Notes: generated by a model not told the origin, from the sequence alone. DNA of 64,000 bases from Euborellia annulipes (GCA_023213315.1 JAKCPI010014048.1:38038-102037), one strand, 5' to 3'; numbered from the stretch's first letter, positions 10,831 to 21,460 are shown. Numbers and translations are program-made.

Positions 10831-11811
10831 TTCACTCGCATAAAATTGTCCCTAACTATGACGTGTTTTTCGATCTATAAACTTTTTAATTAATTATTAA
10901 TTAGGTCTCATTTTAAAGGGAATTTTAATTAATTAAAAAAACTTTAAGCAAAAAACAATCAACATATTTTTTTTTTATTTAAATAAATTATTATCATCTT
11001 TAATCCACTTTATGATTTCATTTTGATTAATTGAAAAAAATAAAAAAATTTTAATGTGACATTTTTTTGGTATGATATAATAACGTCACGGTGTTTTAAA
11101 GGGATGTAGAGAAGAGGTAAAAAAAAAAAAAAAAACATGTGACAGATGTATATGAAATAAAACAACACGAATAATTCCACTCACTGGACTCGCTAGTGGA
11201 TTGGAAATTATTATTAAATTTAATAGGATTTCAATCAAGTTGGAAATTTGTTTGCCACTCCAATAAACAAGTATAATAATATAGATATTGAAAAAAAAAA
11301 ATTTATTATATAACTTTAATAATAAATGATAACAACTTTTGATCGTTTTTTGCAAAAAGTGAAATGTATCCCATGGGGGTGAAAAAAAAAAAAAAAAAAA
11401 AAAAATTATAGAATTCTCTCTGTCAAGTTGAATGTTTAATTATCAATAAATTAATCATAAACATAATCTATATGCACATAATTTTCACTTGCAAATATGT
11501 ATGGAATTGTAACATAATTTGATTTCCTGATTGATGTTAGAACATTATATCTGATCCAGTTATATATTTCTAAATGAGCAAGCATCCAGAGTATTTTTAT
11601 TAGCTTCCCCCACCCCTCAATTTCATAAATACAGTAGTTAATCAGTGATATGTATGACATAACTATTTTCCAAATACTATATATTAATTTGGAGTTATTA
11701 TTATTTACATATTTCTATTATTATTTTATCAAACGATTTATGAAGAGGTTTTATCTACTGCTAGAGCCTAGCACAAGAGGCGGATTCTCTACATCTGTGC
11801 TAAGACCCAAG
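10831..11811. other. AT-rich, no gene seen
   Basis: Poly-A runs at about 11119-11135 and 11381-11405. The open frames on the minus strand here are low-complexity and unsupported. Confidence 0.5.
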
Positions 11812-11960
11812 GGCAGATGTAAAATTTATAAATATAGAAAGATTATATTTTGTTACCATGGCAACTATTTCTCCCATCTTACCTATGAAGTACAAGAGTA
11901 AAATGTGCTCCAAACAATTGTGAGGACAAAAGCTTGTTTTTGCGTGTCAGAGAGGTCAAT
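11812..11960 (-). repeat. HER repeat fragment with X-box
   Basis: Reverse HER inner block: 'gatgtaaaatttataaatat', 'tattttgttaccatggcaac', 'tacaagagtaaaatgtgctc'. Both terminal hairpins are absent. The 14-bp palindrome is annotated separately. Confidence 0.7.
11852..11865. promoter_or_regulatory. RFX X-box-like palindrome
   Basis: GTTACCATGGCAAC fits the X-box form GTNRCC-(0-3)-RGYAAC bound by RFX factors. It is carried inside a HER fragment. No evidence of function beyond the match. Confidence 0.35.
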
Positions 11961-12293
11961 ATTTTTTTCTTTATTTCGCTTCTTTTGCATAATTTTTAAG
12001 AAAATCAATGAAATTCAAACCAAATCATAATATATTATATACTGTTATGTGTACTGTATAATAGGGATCGTTGATATTTCATACATTCATGGCAACTGCT
12101 ATTCTTGATGGAGTCAGGAACAAAAAAACAAGACGATTGCACTCAAATATTCTTTTATTTAAATTCTCACCCTCACGGCTGGCGTTTGGGCCCGAGACCA
12201 TCTTCATTTCTCTACGTGAGCGGAACACATGCTGTTTTTGCAAATATCCACTGTTTTTGATTATTGCCAGCTGATTTTGAAGATGCCCTAGAC
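11961..12293. other. Unassigned stretch
   Basis: Overlapping frames of 67 and 75 codons occur on opposite strands (12071-12306) with no domain. Nothing supported. Confidence 0.4.
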
Positions 12294-12616
12294 CAGTGTT
12301 TTCCAAACTGTGAGGCGCGCCTCCCTAGGGAGGCGCGGACTAGTCTAAGGGGAGGCGCGAATATTGGCCACCAAGATTAATTTTCCAAATGATTGCTAGT
12401 TTTATAAATAAAATAAAAAAATTTAGAAGATTCTGGGACGGAGTTTTTAATTAAAATATTAATTATGAATAAATAAAAAAAATATATATAAATTTATATT
12501 TTTTAGTATTAAAAATTTTTGTTTTTGTATTATTTTATTAAATGTGGGGGGGCGGGGCGTCATACGATTAAATATTTTTAAGGGAGGCGTTGTAACTTAA
12601 AGTTTGGAAACCACTG
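12294..12616 (+). mobile_element. hAT MITE-B copy 1
   Basis: TIRs CAGTGTTTTCCAAACTGTGA and the complement of AGTTTGGAAACCACTG. Just inside the left end is a self-complementary GC core (GGCGCGCCTCCCTAGGGAGG). The body is AT-rich with no ORF. It shares ends and core with 22246-22512 and 48919-49196, which have perfect 8-bp TSDs; here the flanking 8-mers differ, so this older copy has decayed or recombined. Confidence 0.8.
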
Positions 12617-12702
12617 AACTCATTCTAGAAAATTATACTATGTGTAAAATCCAAAGGCGGATCCAGGGAAGTTTCTCAGGGTTTTAATTTTTTTCTGACT
12701 AG

Positions 12703-12745
12703 ACGCGAAGCTCGCCGAAGGCGATCGCATTGTTAATTATTTTAT
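12703..12745 (-). mobile_element. Helitron 3' end fragment
   Basis: Minus-strand CTAG terminus at 12703-12706 preceded by the small hairpin TCGCCgaaGGCGA. It matches the 3' ends of the Helitrons at 20725-21221 and 42256-42788. I could not find a matching 5' end. Confidence 0.45.
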
Positions 12746-13065
12746 TTATTAGTATTGGATAAGGGGTTGAAAAATTGAAAAAAATGTTTTTTAAATTTAT
12801 TTTAGCTAAATCGAAGCCAAATAAATAGAAAACATTCAAAAAAAAATAGCGTTGATTATTATTTTGATTAGGGGGGATGAAGGGTTGTTGATTATTTAAG
12901 AAAGAAAAAGGCCTTGGAATATTCCAAATCACTTGTTGACATTTTTTTCCATCTCTAAAAATAGTTAGATTAGAGCAAACGGTATTTTTTTTACTTTTAA
13001 TAAAAAAGGAATTGTTATTTTCATCTATTTATTCCTATACAAACAGAGAGAGACGAATCTCTCGT

Positions 13066-13208
13066 TCAGTCGAGTCGAGTTTGTTGCTGGGCTGCAGGCG
13101 CTGCTCTCTTTTTTGTGTTTAAAGTGAATCAAAGTGAATAATTAATATAGTGTAATCCACCCTGACCTCACCGTCAACCAGCACACCCTCTTGAGTGTCT
13201 TATTTAAG
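13066..13208 (+). other. Candidate first exon (promoter plus 5'UTR)
   Basis: A GAGAGAG string (13046-13052) precedes an arthropod-type initiator TCAGT at 13066-13070. The next about 140 bp are GC-richer than their surroundings and end at a plausible donor (TTTAAG|gtaatt) at 13208/13209. No long open frame, so it would be untranslated. The gene it might start is not identifiable here. Confidence 0.3.
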
Positions 13209-15162
13209 GTAATTATTATGCATTTTATCGTTGAAAAAAAAATGATAGAAACAAATAATTTAACTGCGAAAAACGATTCTTTTGAATATGAAATTAAATA
13301 TTTTGTATTTCACTAAGGGTAGAGGGAGAATATAAGCTGTTGAAAGGGGGAGGGGGTGTGTAGATATCATTGAAAAAAAGTTATTTTTTTTTTATCTTTT
13401 TTTTTTAACACACACACGGTGTAGGCTGGCATTTCCTTAAAGGGGGGGGGGAGGTATGAAGGCATTAACCAGGGAGGTTAATGCCCCATCCCCTATAATG
13501 CATAAAGATATTAATGTTTTTTGATACTTTTACTAAAAAATAAGTGCATTCCGTTTGAGTTAAAATTTTAATGTATTCTAAAATTTCTTATTACTGGGGC
13601 GAAATTAATTTTTGAAGATTTCGAAACTCTCATAAACAGATAATAATAACACTGGGTAACTTAGGAACCCATCGAATCCCTCGCAGAATTTTGTAGAAAT
13701 TTTTTTTCATTAGGTAGAAAAGTAAGATATGATTAGTCCACTTAGAATGTTACTGGGGTGAGTTACCGCATCTTTTTTATATAGAACTAATCTCAATTCA
13801 GATTTGAATTTTTACTTTCTCTTACCTAAATGGAATTGAATTGCATTTAGGTGAGATAATCAGATCTTTTTAATAGTCTTTTCTTCTTTCTTCTATTGAA
13901 AATTTGTCTTTTTGAGATATTTCTTTGTTTAAAATAAATTTCCATCTCTTTCTTGCATGGTTCGATCATAGATTCTTGGAATTATGTTAACCATTGGAAT
14001 TGAAACTGAAATATTCCATTGATTTACTCCTCTGCGCAGTGATTCGAGTTGAAGAAGATAGCTCTTAGTTTTTTATTAAATAAGGAAGAAAAAGTTTTAA
14101 TACTATTCCAACGTTGTCTTTATAATTTTGCGAGAATTGAATAGAATCTTAAGCTATGAGTGGCTTAAAAATTTTTTAATAAACTAATTAACATTTTATA
14201 CTTGCAAATTATGAATGTTGCTTTGATTAAGTTGCAAAGTGTTTCTTTAACAATGAATCGCCCGCCTTTGTATGTTAATTATTTATTTAAACAAAACATA
14301 ATAGTTTGTTTAGTCTTTTGTTTTGTTTAAATACTGGAGGACTTAAAAATGGAAGCAAATCTAAGAGAGAGAATCAACTTAATTAGAAATGGAAGAGGAA
14401 GAAGATGAAGAATTCAGATAAATTTTTAATGAAATAAGAAAAAAAAATGTTTTGTTTTTTGAAAAAATATTTGTTAGAGGTTCCTGTCTCTTGGAGGAGA
14501 GCTAAAGATGATTAATCCCAAACAAACGTGTACAGAAAAAAAAACATCGAGCCCCTTGAAGTAGAGACAAGGCTCTTCTTGGTTCATGATTAATTTTTAA
14601 ACCAAATTTCTAATCTCTGATTATTTTTCCTTACACGTATAAAATCTTATTATTTCTTTTTTTTGTTTAATTCAATCAGTATCCAAGATATCTCGTCGTT
14701 GGTTCTGTGATTCTTTCGTAAGCCCTCCGAATCGGATTTGGTTCGAATTCAATCCCTCTCTCCCTCTCTCTCTTTCTACATTAAACATGAAGGGCTTAAA
14801 TAGGGAATTTCGAAGGACTCACAAAGATAAACATTGAATGTGATCAACCTCTTTTTTTTAGAGCTATTTATAATAATAAATTTTAGAGAAATGTCAAAAA
14901 TTTGCAATTTTTTAATTAAGGGGGCATTGCGATTAGTTGATAAATAAAAATACTCGCTTATTATTGTAATTCTTAACTAATTGTAAATTTAAATTTAGTT
15001 TCGAAGGATGCAAGCTTATCTCTGAACAAACTGTTGCAATGAACTTCGATTTAAACTTTCTTGTTTCGACAGTATAGCCATTAATTGTTTATCTTATAAA
15101 TTATTGTATTATTATTATTATTGTTTTATACAACACAATATAACTTAATTAGCATATTAAAT
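13209..15162. other. Intron-like AT-rich DNA
   Basis: No exon, RNA gene or named repeat. Low-complexity islands: G-run at 13442-13451, CT-rich 14751-14774, GA-rich 14389-14416. A short HER-like terminal motif (tttttactttctcttacct) appears at about 13807-13827. Confidence 0.45.
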
Positions 15163-15175
15163 AGTACCAAATATT

Positions 15176-15860
15176 AGACCGAAACTCCTCAAACGCTAAT
15201 TTTTCGGCAAGGGTGCAGGATGGGGAAAAACAAAATAAAATTATTTATTATTTTCCCCAAATGAGTTTATTATCCTGATATTTCGAAGGCACAAAAGGCT
15301 CTTCTTCTTCAGAGGAAGCTGAAAATAATTACAATGTTACCAAAATATTTTTTTTTTTTTTACAATAGTTTAACATAAAAGGCATTGTTATACCTCATAT
15401 AACACTCTGCTAACACTATAATGACAGCCAAGATTTTTTGCATACACAAAGCCATTTGACCTCGGTTACTCGAGTGGACATTCTGATTAGATAATTTTAT
15501 TACAATTTTATTTATTCTTTATTTTTTCAAATTAAATGTATTAATATAACATTAGTTTAAATCTATTTAAATCCAGGCTTTATTAGTTTATTCAACCTTT
15601 GGTCAATTATTTTTTATTTTTCTTCTTTCTTTTTTCTTAAACTAATAATCAATACATTTTTTATATGCACAAAATTCATTTAGGCCTATTTATTTTTTAC
15701 ATTAATAAAATTTTACTTTTTATTAAAAATATCAGGACATAGGAAAAGACACTATTGTTTAACAAAAACAAAAACAAAAAACGAGATGCTGGCTGAAGGG
15801 GAAAGCTATTTATGAGTCAAAAGAATTTTATATTCACCCATTAAGTTATTTGTGTCCATT
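15176..15860 (-). repeat. PLE downstream arm (3' side)
   Basis: The inner end lies inside the coding sequence: the last 17 codons (MDTNNLMGEYKILLTHK) and the stop are part of the arm. Outside the ORF it holds the 3' untranslated region and the sense-oriented hammerhead motif. Its inverse partner is 17808-18494. Confidence 0.9.
15273..15316 (-). ncRNA. Hammerhead ribozyme motif, sense to the PLE
   Basis: Minus-strand reading: stem I UCCU, core CUGAAGA, stem II with GAAG/CUUC pairing, core GAA, then self-complementary AUAU, H17 = C, stem I AGGA. All canonical core bases are present, and self-cleavage is predicted after the C. Stem III is only a palindromic tetranucleotide, so efficient cleavage would be expected from two copies pairing, as described for PLE-encoded hammerheads. 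Confidence 0.7.
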
Positions 15861-17764
15861 CTAAAGTTTACTGCCCTTTTAATATTAAGGTGGATGTAGC
15901 AAGATTCTTTGAAATATCTTTTGTACCAGTTTTCTTCTCTACAGAGAATTTTAACTGTATCCACATCAAAATTGAAATTGTGGCTCAAATCTTGCGCATG
16001 TTGTTGTAGGGCTGTAATATTGTTAGTTTTACCAACCGACCTTCTATGCTCATCAACCCTCAATTTCAATGCTCTTTTTGTGTTCCCAATATAAACTTTA
16101 TTACAGTCTTTGCACTCGATCTGATAAACCGTGCTATGGGTCTTATCTTTTTTATCTTTATCTTTTGTATTGTATAAGAACATCAAGTTTCCAGTTGTTT
16201 TAGGGATAACATTTATTTTATATTTATGAAAAATGGCTTTAATTTTATTGAAATTATGGGTAAAAGTAATCGGGAAAAAACCAAAACTTTCTTTTTCTAT
16301 TTGATTATTAATTGGGGCAGATGGGGGTGGTTTTGTTATTTTTGTTTTTATTTTGTTTATAATTTTGTTTATTAAAGGTGTTGGGTAATTGTTATTTTTA
16401 GTTATTTTTATATATTTTTTTATATTATTCTCCCAAAAACAACGGTCACTTAAACTCAATATTCTATAAAGCAGGCCCTCGAGTACATTCAATTTATGGG
16501 TCATTGGGCTGGACGAATGAAAGTTTAAAATAATGTTACTGGAGTAAGGTTTTTGGTACCAGTCAATACTTATATTGGGCGCTCTGTTGTAGAGGGTCAT
16601 ATCCAGGAAGTTAATGCAATTATTATTTTCCATCTCAACGGTGAATTTTAGGGCACTATTGTATCTATTAATTTTCTCCAGTACGTTTTCAACTTGGTCT
16701 CGTTTTAATGCTGTAATGCAATCGTCAACGTACTGGAAGAAAAAGACAGGGTTGATTTTGTCTATAACTGTTTTATGAAAATCATGCATAACTAAATTTG
16801 CAAGAGCAGGTGCCATGTTTGTACCCATTCCCATACCTTCTTTTTGTTTAAAATAATTATCATTAAATTTAAAATAAGAATTTTCCAGGCAAAATTTTGT
16901 AATTTTGATGAAATTGTCTTGTGTAAGGCAGGTGTTTATTTCTATTAGGGACCAATACTTTTTAATTAATTCATAAATAAGTTCTATAGGGATCGAGTTG
17001 AATAGTGAAACAACATCGAACGAGATAAGTATATGATCATTGGGAAGTACGACGTTTTTTAACAATTTATAGGCTTCAAATGAGTTTTTTAGCATTTTTC
17101 TGTTTTCCGATGTTACACACGACACAACTTGCGCTATGTATTTCATAACTTTAGTGAGGGGGCTATTTTTTGTTGAATTGATTAGTCTCAGAGGGTTCGA
17201 TTGTTTGTGAATTTTAGGGACTCCATAAATTTTTGGGCAAAAAGGTGTTTCAACAATCAACTGTTTCAACAGTTCTTTTTGTTGTTCTGATGGAAGGACC
17301 TTTAGAAGTAACATTTTGATTTCTTTAGAAACTTTATCAGTTGGGTCATTTTTTAATTTTACATAGCTAGCGTCTTCACTCAGCAACTCGTTCATCTGTG
17401 TTACATATTGTTGTCTATTTACAATTACTGGTACATTCCCCTTGTCAGATTTTGTTATCATAATTACATCACAGTTATTTTTGTACCATTTTATACATTT
17501 TAGTGTATTCCTTTGCAAAGTAGTTTTGTTGTTTTTATAATTAAATGAGTTTTTGTAGTTTTTAAGAATGTTACATATATCAGACCTAACCTTTTGAATA
17601 TTATCACCAATTACTTCTCTATTAGATTTTATTATGTTTTCACAATCTGCCAGGGTGTTTATTACATTTTTTGGTTCATATTTAGTAATGGGTAATACAA
17701 ATTTGGGTCCTAAGGAAAGTGTTTGTTCTACAAATTTAGGAATTTGAGAGTCTGTTAGGTTCAC
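15806..17764 (-). CDS. PLE reverse transcriptase with GIY-YIG endonuclease
   Basis: A 652-residue protein that copies PLE RNA into DNA at a nick it makes itself. RT motifs in order: PKIYGVPKIHK (177-187), motif A FDVVSLFNSIP (249-259, catalytic D250), motif B GMGMGTNMAPALANL (310-324), motif C YVDD (345-348, D347/D348), and INFLDMTL (384-391). The C-terminal endonuclease (about 543-625) has TVY in place of GIY, the C-x2-C pair (C551, C554), YIG at 558-560, a nearby arginine (R566 or R569) and E620. The listed first codon is GTG; upstream in frame is a TAA (17791-17789) with no ATG between, and the next methionine is at residue 102. The N terminus is therefore probably truncated at the junction with the inverted arm, though the RT core is whole. 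No internal stop or frameshift. Confidence 0.92.
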   Translation of the reverse strand: MNLTDSQIPKFVEQTLSLGPKFVLPITKYEPKNVINTLADCENIIKSNREVIGDNIQKVRSDICNILKNYKNSFNYKNNKTTLQRNTLKCIKWYKNNCDVIMITKSDKGNVPVIVNRQQYVTQMNELLSEDASYVKLKNDPTDKVSKEIKMLLLKVLPSEQQKELLKQLIVETPFCPKIYGVPKIHKQSNPLRLINSTKNSPLTKVMKYIAQVVSCVTSENRKMLKNSFEAYKLLKNVVLPNDHILISFDVVSLFNSIPIELIYELIKKYWSLIEINTCLTQDNFIKITKFCLENSYFKFNDNYFKQKEGMGMGTNMAPALANLVMHDFHKTVIDKINPVFFFQYVDDCITALKRDQVENVLEKINRYNSALKFTVEMENNNCINFLDMTLYNRAPNISIDWYQKPYSSNIILNFHSSSPMTHKLNVLEGLLYRILSLSDRCFWENNIKKYIKITKNNNYPTPLINKIINKIKTKITKPPPSAPINNQIEKESFGFFPITFTHNFNKIKAIFHKYKINVIPKTTGNLMFLYNTKDKDKKDKTHSTVYQIECKDCNKVYIGNTKRALKLRVDEHRRSVGKTNNITALQQHAQDLSHNFNFDVDTVKILCREENWYKRYFKESCYIHLNIKRAVNFRMDTNNLMGEYKILLTHK

Positions 17765-17807
17765 TATGTGTTGATCACTGTATGTCGTTTAATGGTATTG
17801 TAATTTT

Positions 17808-18494
17808 AATGGACACAAATAACTTAATGGGTGAATATAAAATTCTTTTGACTCATAAATAGCTTTCCCCTTCAGCCAGCATCTCGTTTTTTGTTTTTGT
17901 TTTTGTTAAACAATAGTGTCTTTTCCTATGTCCTGATATTTTTAATAAAAAGTAAAATTTTATTAATGTAAAAAATAAATAGGCCTAAATGAATTTTGTG
18001 CATATAAAAAATGTATTGATTATTAGTTTAAGAAAAAAGAAAGAAGAAAAATAAAAAATAATTGACCAAAGGTTGAATAAACTAATAAAGCCTGGATTTA
18101 AATAGATTTAAACTAATGTTATATTAATACATTTAATTTGAAAAAATAAAGAATAAATAAAATTGTAATAAAATTATCTAATCAGAATGTCCACTCGAGT
18201 AACCGAGGTCAAATGGCTTTGTTTATGCAAAAAATCTTGGCTGTCATTATAATGTTAGCAGAGTGTTATATGAGGTATAACAATGCCTTTTATGTTAAAC
18301 TATTGTAAAAAAAAAAAAAAATATTTTGGTAACATTGTAATTATTTTCAGCTTCCTCTGAAGAAGAAGAGCCTTTTGTGCCTTCGAAATATCAGGATAAT
18401 AAACTCATTTGGGGAAAATAATAAATAATTTTATTTTGTTTTTCCCCATCCTGCACCCTTGCCGAAAAATTAGCGTTTGAGGAGTTTCGGTCTA
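17808..18494 (+). repeat. PLE upstream arm (inverted)
   Basis: Reverse complement of 15176-15860. Its inner end repeats the coding tail as ATGGACACAAATAAC..., a stray inverted copy of the last 17 codons, 43 bp from the first listed codon of the ORF. Confidence 0.9.
18353..18396 (+). ncRNA. Hammerhead motif in the inverted PLE arm
   Basis: Identical copy of the 15273-15316 motif on the opposite strand: TCCT, CTGAAGA, stem II, GAA, ATAT, C, AGGA. It is antisense to the PLE ORF. A transcript crossing the whole element would pair the two arms and could hide both ribozymes. Confidence 0.65.
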
Positions 18495-18578
18495 CATTTC
18501 TCTCGGCATCACTCATTAAGCTTCAATCAGTACCAAATATTATTTTATTACTTGTTTTGATTTATTAATATATAATGA

Positions 18579-18800
18579 CTAGTCGCAAAACCCGCCTCCG
18601 GCGAGCAATTTTATTGCCAGTTTGGAATATTTCTTGTTGCAATGCAAAATATTAAGGAAGGATCTTGAGTTCAAGCGAAGGTACCGACTGGGTACAGCAA
18701 AAGGGTCTATTTATTATTTAAAGTGTCTGTCGTATGCGTACTCTCTACTTTTTTCAACTGCTGCGTAACTCCTCCCAAAGCCCCATGTCGTATACCCAGA
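18579..18800 (-). repeat. Helitron-like end plus dispersed repeat
   Basis: A minus-strand CTAG terminus at 18579-18582 next to 'cgcaaaacccgcctccggcg' resembles other Helitron ends here. The adjoining 18640-18740 block is inverted relative to a second copy at about 25330-25440 (shared 'ataaatagacccttttg' and 'cacttgaactcaa'-like strings). Extent beyond 18740 is uncertain. Confidence 0.4.
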
Positions 18801-18950
18801 AAGCTGGCCACAGAGCAACTAACTGCCTCTCTAATTTCAAAGCCAACTTGTCGATTTTGTGTTCCCATAATGAAGAAATTTAATTATAATTAATTTTCTA
18901 AAATATTTAAGAGATTCAAATTATTACTACCCTACTCCTCGGTCCATGTA

Positions 18951-19150
18951 CAGTGAGGGACAATATTAAGTCCCACCCATTCGTATTTTACTTGTGATTA
19001 TTTATTTGTTTTTATAAAAGAAAATGAAAATCTTTATTGAAAATTTTCTAGCTTTGAACCATGAAAATTTCCATTAAAAAATATAATTAAAAACAATGAA
19101 ATAATCACATAAGAAAACCCATGGGTGGGACTTAATATTGTCCCTCACTG
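18951..19150. mobile_element. Tc1/mariner-type MITE, 200 bp
   Basis: Perfect outer TIRs of about 30 bp starting CAGTGAGGGACAATATTAAG, flanked by TA on both sides (18949-18950, 19151-19152). The CAGTGAGGGACAA start and TA target are typical of mariner-like elements. The interior is AT-rich and non-coding, so movement would need a transposase from elsewhere. Confidence 0.88.
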
Positions 19151-19152
19151 TA

Positions 19153-20347
19153 CTATATGTGTACTTAATTTCAAATAGATTCATTAAAATTTTGGAGTTT
19201 AGGTTTTCACAGTTGTTATCATTTTCGGTAAACTGAAAATCAAATTCTTTTACTAAGATTCATTGAAAATTGTGGATTTCTATAGAACATATACTTACAT
19301 ACATAATTTCCCATTTCATTTTTATCTAACTCTACATAGATTCGTCGAGTAAATTAATCTTACTTCAAGGTTTTCTAAACAGAAAGAGGCATCTCTTTAT
19401 TTAAAATTTTAATAAAACTGTCTTTCTTTCCTTTATTTAAAATTTTGTCTTAAATAGATAATGAGTGCTTAATTTTCAACAATTTGCAAAATTTTAGTGA
19501 TAATTTCATTTTTTATTGCAAAAGTAAACTTGCTATTAATGTATATATAATCTGGAGATTTTCCACACTAATCTTTATTACATGATACCCTGGATTTTCT
19601 GAGAAACTGAGTTTTTTTTTAATAACACTCACTACACTTTTTTTTCTAAAGAAAATTAAATTGAGGGCTAATGCGATATCATGAAAATAAATTTAAAGAG
19701 ATTTGTCAAAAAAAAAAAAAATCTAAGAATCAGTGGCTCACTTTCCGACCTCAGGGATAAAATTAATTTAAATTATATAACAGATGAAAAATTTTATTCC
19801 AAAATTTTTATGGCTAATATTTCAAGGTTTCAATTTCTAATCTGAAATCGGGCCGATTCGAGAACTACGTAAGCCAATTTTTCAATGTTTTAAAACACCT
19901 CCTTGTCCGCAATAATAAGCAATCCGTTAACTCCCTTAATACATACGTAAGCACTTGCTTTACATATAGTGTCTATTTTTTTAGGTGGTATGCCCTTTTA
20001 AATATAGGCCTACCTAATATTTGGATGGTCATCATGAAATCAATAATTTTTTAAAGTTTTCAGAATCATATTCTTTTAACTGCAATACTAATCGAATCTA
20101 CAGTAAACGTGTTATCTATTCAGAATAAGTTACTCTATTTCATCGATCCAAAGGTCTTTATTTTGACTGATAAGTCTAAATTTATTTCTACATCTTTGAT
20201 TAATTCTACAGAGCGTTGTCCTTTATTTAAATAGATTACCTCTCTCGTCTATACATATTTTCTTTAAATAAATTTATTTTCAATTAAAAATTGTGAATTT
20301 TATTCGGGTGTTTAAAAAGAAGATATTCAATGGAAGATGTCTGGAGA
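19153..20347. other. AT-rich, nothing recognised
   Basis: Single-copy-looking DNA with poly-A near 19708-19721. No splice-framed open frame and no RNA-like structure. Confidence 0.5.
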
Positions 20348-20391
20348 CAGAGGCAGCCAAAAAAATGCTCTAAATGCTTTTATCAATCAGC

Positions 20392-20440
20392 TGGAAACGT
20401 TTCAGTGCATTTATTATGTAGTCCTACCATCTTCAGTCCA
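20392..20440 (-). ncRNA. Hammerhead motif, core intact but stem II weak
   Basis: Minus strand: stem I UGGA, CUGAAGA, a poorly pairing stem II region, GAA, ACGU, H17 = U, stem I UCCA. Stem I (4 bp) and both core strings are intact. Confidence 0.5.
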
Positions 20441-20724
20441 TTAATTGGGCTATATTTTGCTCAGAGTTGGTCTACTAATATAACATACACTGTTAAAAAT
20501 TTTCAAGAAAACTTCATATACAAGTATAGGAAGTCTGTTACATAAACTGTTTATGAATATTCATATCGGGTATATGAGAAAATTCAATTTGTAGCCAACC
20601 AAACAAATTTCTTGTATATTTTAAAATTAATTATTTTGGTAAAAATTGTTGATTTTAATTTTAATTTTATAGCTATTTAGTTGAATTACTTTATAAAAAT
20701 TATTTAATTAGTATGATTTTAATA

Positions 20725-21221
20725 TCTTTATATATATAATTCTTCTGTACGTGTGTATGTGACTGAACTCCTCCTAAACGACTGAACCGATTTTGATGAA
20801 ATTTTCTGTGTATGTTTGTGAGAATCCCGGACAGGTTTTGTTTCACAAATAACAATAAGTTAATGAGTAATTAACCGGTAAAATAAGAAAAAAATAAAAA
20901 TTAGGAGAAAGGGTTGCCATGGTAACAAAATATAAATATTTACCCATGTTTACTATTTTTTTTTATTTATTTACATTTTGAAATCTAAAAAATCGGCGTA
21001 AATTTTTTTGTCTGTGTACCGGGAGAGTCCCGGAAAGGATATGATTCACAAAAAATCTTAAGTTCATGAATAATTAACCGTTAAAATAATCTCTATATAT
21101 ATAAAAATGAAAAGGGAAAATGTATGTACCGGTATGTATATAAGTAGGCGAGCAAGGGGGTCCAGGGGCGCAGCCCCTGGCTAGACGGAAAGCCCCGCCG
21201 AAGGCGGGGCTTTGCGTCTAG
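20725..21221 (+). mobile_element. Non-autonomous Helitron, 497 bp
   Basis: Lies between A (20724) and T (21222). It starts TCTTTATATATATAATTC and ends with hairpin GCCCCGCCgaaGGCGGGGC followed by 'tttgcgtCTAG', all as expected for rolling-circle elements. No Rep/helicase ORF. Interior strings include 'actgaactcctcctaaacga' and an X-box palindrome. A related reverse copy is at 42256-42788. A second TC start-like site at about 21094 suggests a composite history. Confidence 0.8.
20913..20926. promoter_or_regulatory. RFX X-box-like palindrome in Helitron
   Basis: GTTGCCATGGTAAC, followed by 'aaaatataaatattt' exactly as in HER copies. Confidence 0.4.
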
Positions 21222-21418
21222 TACCTAATAAATATTTAAATAGTTTAGAGCGCGAATTTCAAACCAGAATTTAATAAATTTAGATTTGTAAAATCACCAC
21301 CGAAGTATATGAAAAATGATTGAAAATTCTATTTTTTTTTCCAGTGTATACATTGTTTCGTAAATAGTATCCTAATTAGGTAAATGCTTCATTACTGGAC
21401 CAAATATGACCAATTAAT

Positions 21419-21460
21419 GAACTTAAAATGGTACATAATAAATGCACCGAAACGTTTCCA
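21419..21460 (+). ncRNA. Degenerate hammerhead motif
   Basis: Keeps 'tgcacc', GAAA, ACGT and TTCCA, but the first core string reads CTTAAAA instead of CTGAAGA. Predicted inactive. Confidence 0.4.

Larger units (their letters stand above)
15163..18542 (-). mobile_element. Penelope-like element with inverted terminal arms
   Basis: Complete insertion on the minus strand. It has two 685/687-bp arms in inverted orientation (15176-15860 and 17808-18494), one reverse-transcriptase/endonuclease ORF between them, and a 14-bp target duplication 'agtaccaaatatta' at 15163-15176 and 18529-18542. A 34-nt 'tail' (18495-18528) lies between the upstream arm and its TSD. Extra short tails next to one arm are known for PLEs. 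The arms are almost identical (a T/G difference near 15443/18222 and poly-A length), so insertion is recent. The arms are not LTRs in the retroviral sense, as PLEs prime on the target DNA. Confidence 0.9.

Noticed and set aside
15909..16094. 61-codon plus-strand frame
   Set aside because: Antisense shadow of the PLE ORF; no independent start or motif.
15176..18494. LTR retrotransposon
   Set aside because: The terminal repeats are inverted, there is no primer-binding site, protease or integrase, and the RT and endonuclease motifs are PLE-type.
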